A stretch of DNA of 32,206 bases, from assembly GCA_021325115.1 (NCBI GenBank), contig JAJPHU010000205.1, positions 1 through 32,206 of the forward strand, in the 5' to 3' direction. Within the stretch, counting starts at the first letter, position 1. Each line of letters begins with the position of its first letter. This stretch comes from Planctomycetota bacterium. Lineage in GTDB: Bacteria; Planctomycetota; Planctomycetia; Gemmatales; Gemmataceae. A program made the position numbers and the translations under genes. The notes under the pieces were generated by a model. The model was not told the origin of the DNA. It searched no databases and worked only from the letters and a program-made list of their open reading frames with translations. Of this stretch, positions 1 through 7,786 are shown one piece after another.

Positions 1-480
1 ACGGTCGATCTCGATAAGCGACGCGGCACACTCGACATCCAGGTTCGCCAGTACGGGACCGATTTTTCGTCCCGCATCATCTCCGAAGGAACATTGCGCG
101 TACTGGCGCTGTGTGCGATCGGGGCAAACCCATGGGGGCGATCGTTAGTAGCGTTCGAGGAACCGGAGAATGGCGTCCACCCGCGTCGGCTGGAATTGAT
201 CGCTCGCTTGCTTACATCGCTTGCCATCGATCAAGGGCGCCAAGTCATCGTTACGACTCATTCTGCCCTTTTTTGCGACGCGATTTTGAAACAAGCAAGG
301 GACTATCCCAAAGACATAATCCTACTGAACGTTCGCCGCGGTCCCAACGGGACCGAGGTCCACCCCTTCAATTTGTCTGCCCCTCTCTTCTCCCATGTGC
401 AGATAGCTGAATCGCTTACAGCACCCACGGAAGATGGCATTTTCGAGGGACTTATATTACGGGGAATGCTCGATGAGTAG
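1..480 (+). CDS. AAA15/OLD-like ATPase, C-terminal part (cut by window start)
   Basis: The reading frame is open from base 1 and stops at TAG 478-480, so only the last 159 residues are present. Visible motifs are SEGTLRVLAL, typical of the signature loop of AAA15/SMC-like ATPases; VAFEEPENGVHP, a Walker B with the EEPE variant of the OLD/AAA15 group; and VIVTTHSALFCDAI, the H-loop. Walker A must lie upstream of the window. Such proteins bind and hydrolyse ATP as head dimers, often to control a partner nuclease. The stop overlaps the next gene by 8 bp, so the two are very likely translated together. It could be a generic AAA_21 ATPase. The OLD-like reading rests on the EEPE motif and on the TOPRIM-like neighbour. 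Confidence 0.85.
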   Translation, partial: TVDLDKRRGTLDIQVRQYGTDFSSRIISEGTLRVLALCAIGANPWGRSLVAFEEPENGVHPRRLELIARLLTSLAIDQGRQVIVTTHSALFCDAILKQARDYPKDIILLNVRRGPNGTEVHPFNLSAPLFSHVQIAESLTAPTEDGIFEGLILRGMLDE

Positions 481-1072
481 CCGCCTCGTGATTGACCTGT
501 TCGTGGAAGACCGCGGCCACGAGGAATTGTTGCGACCGCTGCTCGAACGGATCGGCCGCGAACAAGGGAAAACGGTTGACGTGCGTGTCCGTCAGGCCCG
601 AGGCGGGCCTGGGCGCGTTCTGGGAGAATTGTCCCTCTACCAGAAAAGTGTTCTCAAAGGAGTGAACAGCATGACTCTTCCCGACCTATTGGTCGTTGCT
701 ATCGATGCCAATTGCAACAGCTTTCAAGAAACGCGGACAAATATCCAAACACGCTTGGAGGACGAGTTCCGCGACCGAACAATCTGTGCTTGTCCTGATC
801 CACACGTGGAGCGATGGTATTTCGCTGATCTAGCCGCCTTCCATCAGGTTGTCGGTAGCGCCTCAGCTCCAGGCAGGCAAAAATGTCAACGCGGCGTGTA
901 CAAGACCCTTCTGGCGAATGCTATCACAGAAGCGGGCCATCCATCGCTTCTAGGCGGCATCGAGTTCGCACGCGAGTTGGTGGAAGCGATGGATTTTTAC
1001 CGGGCTGGGAAGGAAGATAACAGTTTGAAGCATTTCCTCGATGAGGTTGCTTTTCGCTTCAAGTCCACTTGA
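473..1072 (+). CDS. DUF4276-like / TOPRIM-like partner of the upstream ATPase
   Basis: The protein has 199 residues and the start is ATG 473, which overlaps the ATPase stop. An in-frame ATG at 434 lies within the ATPase gene and adds 13 unlikely residues. The N-terminus has a beta strand followed by an acidic turn (DLFVEDRGHEELL), as in TOPRIM-like nucleases. The middle has VVAIDANC, where the second Asp of the usual DxD is Asn. PDPHVERWYFAD matches the E-x-W segment seen in DUF4276/RloB-type proteins. Known relatives (OLD, PARIS AriB, AbiLii/RloB types) act as nucleases or effectors released by an AAA ATPase. Nuclease activity here is inferred, and the D-x-N variant makes it uncertain. The gene is followed by 84 bp without a feature, then by a convergent gene. 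Confidence 0.7.
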   Translation: MSSRLVIDLFVEDRGHEELLRPLLERIGREQGKTVDVRVRQARGGPGRVLGELSLYQKSVLKGVNSMTLPDLLVVAIDANCNSFQETRTNIQTRLEDEFRDRTICACPDPHVERWYFADLAAFHQVVGSASAPGRQKCQRGVYKTLLANAITEAGHPSLLGGIEFARELVEAMDFYRAGKEDNSLKHFLDEVAFRFKST

Positions 1073-1156
1073 GGGAAGGACTCCTTTCTCTCCGCTTGTT
1101 CATTTTGGTTGGCGCCATCCATGGCAACAGGCGTACCGAAGAAGGGTTGAGGCGTT

Positions 1157-1930
1157 TCACGCAACGCTTGGGAGAGACTGTTCCTCAATGTGATCTTTTC
1201 GCAGTTCGGCCAGGATTTCGCTGTGGAGGACGTCTTCTAACTCGCACAGAGCGCGGGCCACGTTGCCGCCGTCGAGAACGCGATGGTCAAAGGTCAGGCG
1301 CACATCGATCGTGCCATCGGGTTTAAAGACGCCATAATGCAGGATCGTGGTCAGCGGGCCACGGATGCCTACAGCAGCCGCTCCCATTCCGGCAGTCACC
1401 GATACGCCGAACGTCCCAAAGTTACGGCTACGCTGCCGGCCCCAGTTCAGGCCGACGAACCAGGCCAGGCGGCGCAGCGGCCGGGGCAAGCGCGTGACCA
1501 GCAGGATACGGCGAAAGGAACCAATCTGTTCGAGCGGAGCGTGCCGGCAGCGTTGTAGCCATGCCTCGATCTCGGCCAGACTGCGGCGCTCCGGGTTGCT
1601 CAGGTGAGCGATGAGCACTGCTTTCTCGCCCTCCAGATCGCGTTCGACAGCGACGGCGGCGACATTCTCCGCCGACTCGTACAGCTGTGGCCAAGGGAAA
1701 GACAAATAGGCACGGCGAAGCTCCGGCCGGCGGATGCAGACGTGTGCGTAAGCCTTAGTGAAAATGGCGCACCAGCCGAAACGAGTTGCACTCTCCAGAC
1801 GGGCTGCAACCAGGGGCGCCAGATGCATGCACCGCTCAAACGTCACCGCTTCAACCGCCCGGCTGGCCCACAACAGATCGGCGATGAAACGCCGCGACGG
1901 CGATAGAGACCGTGTATGACCTCGACGCAC
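1157..1930 (-). CDS. Stand-alone 2-oxoacid dehydrogenase E2-type acyltransferase domain
   Basis: The protein has 257 residues from GTG 1930, chosen because AAGGAG lies 9 nt upstream. A longer TTG start at 1984 would add 18 residues. The C-terminus holds TFDHRVLDGG (His about 216, Asp about 220), the catalytic HxxxD motif of the E2/chloramphenicol acetyltransferase fold. SRNFGTFGVSVTAGMG and RGPLTTILHYG are typical strands of the same domain. No lipoyl domain and no E1/E3-binding domain are present, and a classical E2 exceeds 400 residues, so this is unlikely to work in a normal pyruvate-dehydrogenase core. It is divergent from a HAD-like/FabZ-like gene pair, which suggests an acyl-transfer role linked to lipid chemistry. 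The substrate is unknown. Confidence 0.75.
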   Translation of the reverse strand: MRRGHTRSLSPSRRFIADLLWASRAVEAVTFERCMHLAPLVAARLESATRFGWCAIFTKAYAHVCIRRPELRRAYLSFPWPQLYESAENVAAVAVERDLEGEKAVLIAHLSNPERRSLAEIEAWLQRCRHAPLEQIGSFRRILLVTRLPRPLRRLAWFVGLNWGRQRSRNFGTFGVSVTAGMGAAAVGIRGPLTTILHYGVFKPDGTIDVRLTFDHRVLDGGNVARALCELEDVLHSEILAELRKDHIEEQSLPSVA

Positions 1931-2027
1931 GGCGGCGCTCTCCTTGCTATCTGAGCCGCGACCGTAAGGAGGCAGCAAGTCCAACCGCTCCCTTAGTAGT
2001 CGTTTCCAATCGGAGCAGAAGGCATAA

Positions 2028-2070
2028 GCTCTCTGAGCGAAATCTCAGAGAGCGTAAGCTCCTCGCTCAG
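2028..2070. promoter_or_regulatory. Overlapping alternative hairpins in a 310-bp divergent intergenic region
   Basis: The gap 1931-2240 holds no convincing gene. It has a perfect 10-bp inverted repeat, GCTCTCTGAG (2028-2037) with CTCAGAGAGC (2044-2053). A second perfect 8-bp pairing, CTGAGCGA (2033-2040) with TCGCTCAG (2063-2070), shares bases with the first, so the two stems exclude each other. An AGGAGG lies just downstream, at 2068-2073. The arrangement could be a structured leader of the HAD-like gene or a decayed palindromic repeat. Function is inferred. Confidence 0.4.
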
Positions 2071-2240
2071 GAGGTTTTGAAATTACTGTTATGGTTATGG
2101 CTCGGTTGCTATCGGTATGCTTCGGCAGAGAATACGGGGAACTTCAGAAATTTTCGTCCGAAATCGCGAGCGGTTGGCAGTGTCGCCAAAAAACTCTCTG
2201 TCTCTTGCACGTCTTCATTTCTCCTGTTAGTTTGTTACGT

Positions 2241-3218
2241 ATGCCCCTGACACTGGAACAATACGCGGCGTATCTGGATACACGGCATGACCTGGTTTGG
2301 CCGGCGCCTCCGGAAGAAGACCGGATTAAAGCCCGGGAGCATCTCGTGCCGTTGCCGGAAGTACGTGCCGTGTTGTGGAATGTCTACGGCACCCTGCTGC
2401 GCATCGCGGGCGGCGAACTGTGGTTCGAGCATCCGCAAGAGTTCGTCATGAACGTGGCCCTGGATAAAACCATCCAGGAATTCAAGATGTGGGCGTCGAT
2501 GTCGCGCAAGCCCGGCCAGCCCGCCGAGTACATGAAACAGCTTTATGATTCAGTCTTGATCGAGCAACGCGCCGTCCCCGGCGGCACCGAGAAGTATCCG
2601 GAAGTCGCCTCGGATCGCATCTGGGAGGCGCTCATCAAAAAGCTGTTTCAAAAGGATTACAAGTTTGACGCCACTTTCTACGGCTCGCTCAACGAGTTTA
2701 GCCGCAAAGTCGCTTATTTCTTCCATGCCAGCCTGCAGGGCACCGCCTGTTACAAATATGCCGCCGAAGCGATGCGGCTTATCGCCGAAAAAGGGTTGAA
2801 GCAGGGTCTCTTGGCCGACGGGCAATGCTTCACGCGCGTCCAGCTTCAGCGTGGCTTGGCCGCTCAGGACAGCAGCCTGGTACTCGACAAAATACTCGAT
2901 AACGACCTGGTTTTTCTCTCTTATGAGATACGCGGCCGCAAGCCTTCCGAGCGCCTGTTTCGCCATGCCCTCCATGCGCTGGCACAGCAAGGGCTTTCGC
3001 CCCACGAGGTTTTGCACGTAGGCACGAGTATTACACGCGATCTGGCGCCGGCCCGCCGCCTGGGCATGCGCACCGCCTTATTCGCCCGTGATCGAATATC
3101 GTTACAGGCCAGCGCCGAGCAGCTTAAGGAACCTTCCAGCCGCCCTGATGTGATGGTGACACGATTGAGTCAGATCGCGGACGTCTTACGAGTCAAGCGT
3201 ACAGGGGGTAAGGGATAA
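2241..3218 (+). CDS. HAD-superfamily-like protein with altered catalytic residues
   Basis: The protein has 325 residues from ATG 2241. No clear Shine-Dalgarno precedes this start. ATG 2091 would add 50 residues that do not resemble the family. Motif I reads LWNVYGTLL, with Asn47 where HAD enzymes have the nucleophilic Asp. Motif II reads LLADGQCFT, with Ala192 in place of the usual Ser/Thr. Motif III keeps the Lys (RKPSERLF, Lys234). Motif IV reads HVGTSITRD, with Thr262 replacing the first Asp and Asp267 retained. The fold is therefore recognisable, but phosphatase or dehalogenase chemistry through an aspartyl intermediate looks lost. Four bases separate it from the FabZ-like gene, so the two are probably one transcription unit. 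It may have a structural or binding role in lipid metabolism. Confidence 0.8.
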   Translation: MPLTLEQYAAYLDTRHDLVWPAPPEEDRIKAREHLVPLPEVRAVLWNVYGTLLRIAGGELWFEHPQEFVMNVALDKTIQEFKMWASMSRKPGQPAEYMKQLYDSVLIEQRAVPGGTEKYPEVASDRIWEALIKKLFQKDYKFDATFYGSLNEFSRKVAYFFHASLQGTACYKYAAEAMRLIAEKGLKQGLLADGQCFTRVQLQRGLAAQDSSLVLDKILDNDLVFLSYEIRGRKPSERLFRHALHALAQQGLSPHEVLHVGTSITRDLAPARRLGMRTALFARDRISLQASAEQLKEPSSRPDVMVTRLSQIADVLRVKRTGGKG

Positions 3219-3222
3219 ACAT

Positions 3223-3726
3223 ATGCCTCCCGAATTACATTTTGATCCCGCCCAGCTGAATTTCAACCGAGTGCTGGCCGGACGCAGGGAGATTGAGCGT
3301 GTTAACCCGCAGCGCTTCGAGATGGAGCAACTGACAGCGATTGTGCATATGGACACGGAGCAGAACTTGATCGCTGGCTATAAAGAAGTGACGGCGGAAG
3401 AGTTCTGGGTGCGTGGCCACATGCCGGATTATCCGCTCATGCCGGGCGTGCTGATGTGCGAGGCGGCGGCGCAGCTGTGTTCGTATTACATCATGGCCAA
3501 CGGCTTGATGCAGGGCGATTTCCTCGGCTTCGGCGGCATGGAAAACGTGCGTTTTCGCGGACCGGTGCGGCCCGGCGACCGCCTGGTCCTCATCGGCAAG
3601 GGCGTCAAAATGCACCGCCGCCAGTGTATTTTTAACGTGCAAGGCTTCGTCGGCTCCACGATGGTCTTCCACGCCGACATCATCGGTGTGCCTCTGGTTC
3701 GTCTATCCCGGACGGAGGGGGCGTGA
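3223..3726 (+). CDS. 3-hydroxyacyl-ACP dehydratase, FabZ-like (hot-dog fold)
   Basis: The protein has 167 residues from ATG 3223, with GGGGTAAGGG just upstream. The catalytic pair is clear: His66 in GHMPDYPLMPGV and Glu80 in CEAAAQL, with the 14-residue spacing of E. coli FabZ. MENVRFRGPVRPGD is the usual central strand region. FabZ-type enzymes dehydrate 3-hydroxyacyl-ACP in fatty-acid elongation. The protein carries about 20 extra N-terminal residues compared with short FabZ forms. It sits between a HAD-like pseudoenzyme and trmB and overlaps trmB by GTGA. It may be a second, specialised FabZ copy, but that cannot be judged from this window. Confidence 0.88.
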   Translation: MPPELHFDPAQLNFNRVLAGRREIERVNPQRFEMEQLTAIVHMDTEQNLIAGYKEVTAEEFWVRGHMPDYPLMPGVLMCEAAAQLCSYYIMANGLMQGDFLGFGGMENVRFRGPVRPGDRLVLIGKGVKMHRRQCIFNVQGFVGSTMVFHADIIGVPLVRLSRTEGA

Positions 3727-4439
3727 GCGTGCGCCGTCGTTCTCGTTTGCCATTGGAACAGCTCGCCCCGTACCTGTTAGCGGAAGAGAGAGGGCGACAG
3801 GCCGGAAGCGAACGTGACCGAACCACCGGCGAGACACCGCTCCCGTCCTCTGTCGCTTCTAGTTCGCTACTCGATTGGCGCGAGGTGTTTGGCAACAATC
3901 ATCCTGTCGAGCTGGAAGTAGGTTTTGGCAAAGGGCTATTCTTGCTGACGGCGGCACAGGCGCATCCAGAGATCAACTTCGTCGGCGTGGAAATCGTTCG
4001 CAAGTATCAGCTGTTCACGGCGACGCGCTTGGCCAAACGCGGCTTGGGCAATGTGCGCCTCGCTTGTGCCGATGTGCGTCTGTTCTTGCCGCGTTGTGTG
4101 GCTGCAGCGTCGCTGCAAGCGGTCCATATCTATTTTCCCGATCCGTGGTGGAAGAAGCGCCATCACAAGCGTCGTGTCTTCACTGCTGAGTTCGTGGCCG
4201 AGTGCGCTCGCGTGCTGCGTCCAGGCGGCCAGCTGCACGCCGCCACCGATGTGGAGGAATACGCCGCCGTTATGTCTGCTTTGCTCGACGCGCAACCCGC
4301 CCTGCGGCCGCTGCCGCCGCCTTCAGAAAAAGAACCTTTACACGATCTTGATTATCTTACAAACTTCGAACGCAAGTTCCGCAAACAGGGCAAACCAATC
4401 TTCCGCATGCGCTATGAACGCTCGGAAAGCCTTTCCTGA
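3723..4439 (+). CDS. trmB: tRNA (guanine-N7-)-methyltransferase
   Basis: The protein has 238 residues. It starts at GTG 3723, overlapping the upstream TGA by 4 bp. The SAM-binding strand is ELEVGFGKGLFLL, and the family hallmark HIYFPDPWWKKRHHKRR is intact, followed by VLRPGGQLHAATD. The C-terminal TNFERKF and FRMRYER segments are also typical. The enzyme makes m7G46 in the variable loop of tRNA, in the cytoplasm. Residues about 22-50 form a low-complexity insert that includes TGETPLPS, encoded near 3818-3849. The same short peptide occurs in an unrelated protein at about 12.5 kb and looks like a dispersed repeat. Translation is probably coupled to the dehydratase gene. Confidence 0.95.
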   Translation: MSVRRRSRLPLEQLAPYLLAEERGRQAGSERDRTTGETPLPSSVASSSLLDWREVFGNNHPVELEVGFGKGLFLLTAAQAHPEINFVGVEIVRKYQLFTATRLAKRGLGNVRLACADVRLFLPRCVAAASLQAVHIYFPDPWWKKRHHKRRVFTAEFVAECARVLRPGGQLHAATDVEEYAAVMSALLDAQPALRPLPPPSEKEPLHDLDYLTNFERKFRKQGKPIFRMRYERSESLS

Positions 4440-4624
4440 TTACCAATCGCCGCCAAATTGAAATCGAGTCAGTCGTGGATAACCAAGATCGAAGCAGCGG
4501 CAGCAGACATGTTTTGGATCTGTCCTTGCGTGTCCTGTTTGCCGCTGGGGGAAGTTTGACGGGCCTTCTCTTTCCCAAACAGCAGAAGAAGGCTGCACCA
4601 GCTGGCTGATGCTGGCCGTTCGCT

Positions 4625-6058
4625 TTATTCAGCCGATAGCGGCGAAGCTACTTCCTCCAGCGCTTTGCGTTCACTATCCACGCCGAGGAACCACTCCGTC
4701 GCTGCCGCCACAAGCATAAGGCCAGCCCCGATCAAATAACCCACGGCGAGCGCCCCGCGTCGATTCGTCTCGAGCAAGGTACCGAAGAACGTAGGGGCCA
4801 ACAAGCCGCCGACGGCGGTGCCAATCACATAAAACAAAGCGATGGCCAACGCCCGCATTTCCAGAGGAAAAACCTCACTAACCGTCAAGTAGCCGGCGCT
4901 GGCCGCTGCCGAAGCAAAAAAACAGGTCGCCGCGAACGACAAGGTTTGCGATTGGGCCGTCAGATCGCCCACAAGAAAAAAACATTCGATGCCGATAATC
5001 ATCAGTCCGGACAGAGCGTAGGAGGCCGTAATCATGATGCGCCGTCCGAGTGTATCGAACAGATGGCCCAAGAGTAGTGGCCCCAAGAAATTGCTCACGT
5101 TGAAAAGCAGAGCATAGCCGGGCACGCGCTGTGCAGCGACGTGGAAAAAGCGATCCAGGACCAACGGATATGTAAGATAAATGCCGTTGTAAAGGAACGC
5201 CTGCGAGGCAATAAGGACAAGACCGAGCAGGGCACGGCTGCGATAGCGGACCAAGATAGTATGTAAAATGACGCCAAAACCGATGGCAACAGGACGGACC
5301 GAGATGCGTTGCTCGACAGCTGGCAGCTTGGCCTGTCTTTCTTCGCCGACTGCCAGCTTCTCGATCGCGTCCATGATACGATGGGCTTCCTCGCCGCGCC
5401 CGTGCGTCAAGAGCCAACGCGGACTTTCCGGAACGTAGTGACGCGCCACTACCATCACCACGCCGACCAGGGCGCCGATGCCGAAGGCCAACCGCCAACC
5501 CAGCCACACCGGCAGGACAGCAGGATTAAGGAACACCAGGCCAGCCAATGCCCCAACCGTTGCACCGATCCAGAAGGTGCCATTGACAATCAAGTCGACA
5601 CGGCCGCGCACACGGGCCGGAATCAATTCATCGATAGCCGAATTGATCGCCGAATATTCGCCGCCGATCGCCATCCCTGTCACGAAGCGAAACAGCGCGA
5701 AGCTCCCAATCCCCCACGAACAAGCGGTCAAGGCCGATCCGGCCATGTAGATCCCTAGCGTGATGGTGAACAGACGCTTGCGGCCGAGACGATCGGTGAG
5801 ATGGCCAAACACCAGGGCGCCGATTATGGCCCCGGCGAGATAAAATGAGCCAGCCAGGCCAACTTCCCCGTCTGTCAAACCCAGCGTATTGGGGTGCTTG
5901 AGCATCGGACCGATCGAACCGACAACGGTAACTTCCAGACCATCGAGGACCCAGGTGATGCCCAGGGCCACGACCAACAGCCAATGAAAACGACTCCAGG
6001 GTAGACGATCGAGACGCGCGGGGATGTCCGAGGGGATCGCCTTTTGGGCAGTAGACAC
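4625..6058 (-). CDS. MFS transporter, metabolite:H+ symporter-like
   Basis: The protein has 477 residues from GTG 6058, with GAGGAGA about 8 nt upstream. It has about 12 hydrophobic segments. The TM1 region reads WVLDGLEVTVVG, and the loop 2-3 motif is GHLTDRLGRKRLF (Asp89, Arg90), the MFS motif A. A second copy, GHLFDTLGRR, lies in the C-terminal half. PESPRWLLTHGR is typical of the sugar-porter and metabolite-symporter families. It acts in the inner membrane and the substrate cannot be read from sequence. It lies 123 bp downstream of an Rrf2 regulator on the same strand and may belong to that regulon. The gap 4440-4624 to convergent trmB shows no clear terminator. Confidence 0.88.
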   Translation of the reverse strand: MSTAQKAIPSDIPARLDRLPWSRFHWLLVVALGITWVLDGLEVTVVGSIGPMLKHPNTLGLTDGEVGLAGSFYLAGAIIGALVFGHLTDRLGRKRLFTITLGIYMAGSALTACSWGIGSFALFRFVTGMAIGGEYSAINSAIDELIPARVRGRVDLIVNGTFWIGATVGALAGLVFLNPAVLPVWLGWRLAFGIGALVGVVMVVARHYVPESPRWLLTHGRGEEAHRIMDAIEKLAVGEERQAKLPAVEQRISVRPVAIGFGVILHTILVRYRSRALLGLVLIASQAFLYNGIYLTYPLVLDRFFHVAAQRVPGYALLFNVSNFLGPLLLGHLFDTLGRRIMITASYALSGLMIIGIECFFLVGDLTAQSQTLSFAATCFFASAAASAGYLTVSEVFPLEMRALAIALFYVIGTAVGGLLAPTFFGTLLETNRRGALAVGYLIGAGLMLVAAATEWFLGVDSERKALEEVASPLSAE

Positions 6059-6127
6059 GATTGCTTCTCCTCTGTCTGAATCCGTAAACGAAACCGACGA
6101 AAGAAGATGCAGTTTTCGTGCCGCATG

Positions 6128-6175
6128 GTTTCGCCGCGAGTCATCAGCGCACGTGCCTACACCCCGCGGCGAAAC
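6128..6175. other. Inverted repeat between rrf2-like and MFS genes
   Basis: A perfect 11-bp inverted repeat, GTTTCGCCGCG (6128-6138) and CGCGGCGAAAC (6165-6175), has a 26-nt spacer. It lies just after the regulator stop and upstream of the MFS start. There is no T-run, so it may be an operator, a transcript-stabilising stem or a weak terminator. Confidence 0.45.
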
Positions 6176-6181
6176 AAGACC

Positions 6182-6625
6182 TTATTCCATTTCAGGCCAC
6201 GAGCACAGCGGAATGGGGATGCTGCGAGCGCGGTTCGGTTCGGTGAGCAATTCGGCGAGCGTCGATTGACCCAACGCGTCCTCAACCAGCTTCATGGCTT
6301 GATCGAGACGGCGATGCAGCGGGCAGAGGTTGATGTGCCCCTTGATGCCCAAAGGACAACTCTTAATGCGCTGGATGGGATCGACGGCCTGGATAATGTC
6401 GAGGACAGTCAATTCGTCTGCCGGCCGGACCAGCGTGAAGCCGCCGTGTAAACCGCGCTGCGATTGCACCAATCCTTGGCGTACCAAGTTCTGCATCACC
6501 TTGGATAGATAGGCGATTTTCACCTGTGTGGCTTTGGCGATCTCCTGCGTTGTCCGCGGCGTACCTTCCTGCGAAGCCAGGTATACCGCCGCCCGAAGAG
6601 CATATTCCGCCGTTTGTGAAAACAT
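6182..6625 (-). CDS. Rrf2-family transcriptional regulator
   Basis: The protein has 147 residues from ATG 6625, with GAGGA at a good distance. An upstream in-frame extension to 6769 lacks family similarity. The N-terminal MFSQTAEYALRAAVYLA and the winged helix with LVRQGLVQSQRGLHGGF are typical of Rrf2 proteins. The C-terminal region holds SCPLGIKGHINLCPLHRRLD, which has only two cysteines plus histidines, whereas IscR and NsrR have three cysteines. An Fe-S cluster is therefore possible but not certain. Known members sense Fe-S status, nitric oxide, redox state or cysteine. TCTGGA boxes upstream of the start suggest autoregulation. Confidence 0.9.
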   Translation of the reverse strand: MFSQTAEYALRAAVYLASQEGTPRTTQEIAKATQVKIAYLSKVMQNLVRQGLVQSQRGLHGGFTLVRPADELTVLDIIQAVDPIQRIKSCPLGIKGHINLCPLHRRLDQAMKLVEDALGQSTLAELLTEPNRARSIPIPLCSWPEME

Positions 6626-6646
6626 ATGATCCTCAATAAATAGATA

Positions 6647-6711
6647 TCTGGATCTTGGCATCTGGAAAGGATGTTTTAAGGTAATCCTCTCTCTGGACAC
6701 GATTATCCAGA
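6647..6711 (-). promoter_or_regulatory. Candidate Rrf2 operator with TCTGGA boxes
   Basis: Upstream of the regulator start there are three TCTGGA copies (6647-6652, 6661-6666, 6692-6697) and one inverted copy, TCCAGA (6706-6711). The last two form a dyad, TCTGGA-N8-TCCAGA. The local sequence is AT-rich. An autoregulatory binding site is the simplest reading, but it rests on position and repetition only. Confidence 0.4.
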
Positions 6712-6792
6712 ATTTATCCGCCAACGCAAGAGAGTTCGCTAGCTTGGCGATCTTCTTCCCCTTGTGCAAGAAATGTCGATCAAGTAAGGTCT

Positions 6793-6850
6793 AACGAGCC
6801 GGAAGCGTAAGCGACAGCAAGCAGGCGTCGCTTATACTTTTCGGCTCGTT
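6793..6850. repeat. Palindromic dispersed repeat, GAGCCGGAAGCG family (intergenic copy)
   Basis: The left arm is AACGAGCCGGAAGCGTAAGC plus GAC (6793-6815). The right arm, 6827-6850, is its near-perfect reverse complement, with an 11-nt loop. Related copies lie inside coding sequences near 12.3 kb and 30.2 kb. It sits in the gap between rrf2 and the bestrophin gene. It may act as a terminator or simply be a REP-like element. Confidence 0.7.
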
Positions 6851-6877
6851 ACGTCTTGCCAGGCCGGAGGTTGATCG

Positions 6878-7786
6878 ATGACGGGATCGTTGACCGGGAC
6901 GAGAAGGGTCTGGTCCGAGGTACTCTCCCCGCAAGGGGGCGCTAGCTGGCGTGTGCTGCCAGCCTCACTGGCCTTCGGTTTATTTGCTATATTAGTTTAT
7001 CTTTTTTATCTTTATATTTGTCCCGATCTGACCATCGAAGTCAGCCCGCACGAGATTGCCGGTGTACTCCTGGGGTTGCTGCTGGTCCTGCGCACCAACG
7101 CTGGCTATGACCGCTGGTGGGAAGCACGCAAATTGTGGGGTGGCATCGTCAATCAGGCGCGGAACCTGGCATTGATTGGACTGACTCATGGGCCGGCCGA
7201 TGCGCGTTGGCGCGAACGATTCATCCGCTGGACTGCGGCCTTCGCCTGGGCGGCAAAGGCCCGTCTGCGCGGCGAGTCGGCCGCGCCGGAGCTGGTGCTG
7301 CTGCTGGGCGAGAACGAGGCTGCTCGCGTACATGCGGCCGAACACATGGCCTTGTGCGTGGCCCTCCAGATCGATGAATTGCTGCGCCAGGCTTGCCAAC
7401 ACGAGAATAGCATGGACCGCTTCGCCTTCTTGCAAGCTCAACGCGAGCGGGCGGGACTGATTGACCATCTCGGCGGCTGTGAGCGCATCCTCAGCACGCC
7501 GTTGGCCAAGGTGTACTCCGTCACGATCCGCCGCTTCCTCCTGTTCTACCTGGCCACGCTGCCGTTCGCTCTGCTCCACAAGTTCGAGAAAGAGTGGCTG
7601 GTGCCGCTGGTTACTCTTGTTATCGCGCATGCCGTGTTGATGCTTGATCAGCTGGGTGTCGAATTGCAGCAGCCATTCGCCACGCGCAGTATCAATCACC
7701 TGCCTCTGGATACCATTTGCCGCAACATCGAAAAAGACCTGATGGGCCTGTTGGCACTGAGCGATGCTTCGGCGAAGCGTCGTTAA
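6878..7786 (+). CDS. Bestrophin-family (UPF0187/YneE-like) anion channel
   Basis: The protein has 302 residues from ATG 6878, with GGAGG 8-9 nt upstream. The family hallmark is the block LRTNAGYDRWWEARKLWG followed by NQARNLAL (about residues 68-100). Hydrophobic spans lie near residues 25-50, 57-70 and 225-265. Bacterial bestrophins form pentameric inner-membrane channels, so a chloride or other ion channel is expected. The stop TAA (7784-7786) overlaps the convergent sulfatase-like stop at the palindrome TTAA, leaving no space for a terminator between the genes. Confidence 0.88.
   Translation: MTGSLTGTRRVWSEVLSPQGGASWRVLPASLAFGLFAILVYLFYLYICPDLTIEVSPHEIAGVLLGLLLVLRTNAGYDRWWEARKLWGGIVNQARNLALIGLTHGPADARWRERFIRWTAAFAWAAKARLRGESAAPELVLLLGENEAARVHAAEHMALCVALQIDELLRQACQHENSMDRFAFLQAQRERAGLIDHLGGCERILSTPLAKVYSVTIRRFLLFYLATLPFALLHKFEKEWLVPLVTLVIAHAVLMLDQLGVELQQPFATRSINHLPLDTICRNIEKDLMGLLALSDASAKRR

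Noticed and set aside
2091-2240. 50-residue N-terminal extension of the HAD-like protein
   Set aside because: The sequence is unlike the family, and the ribosome site AGGAGG lies too far upstream of ATG 2091.
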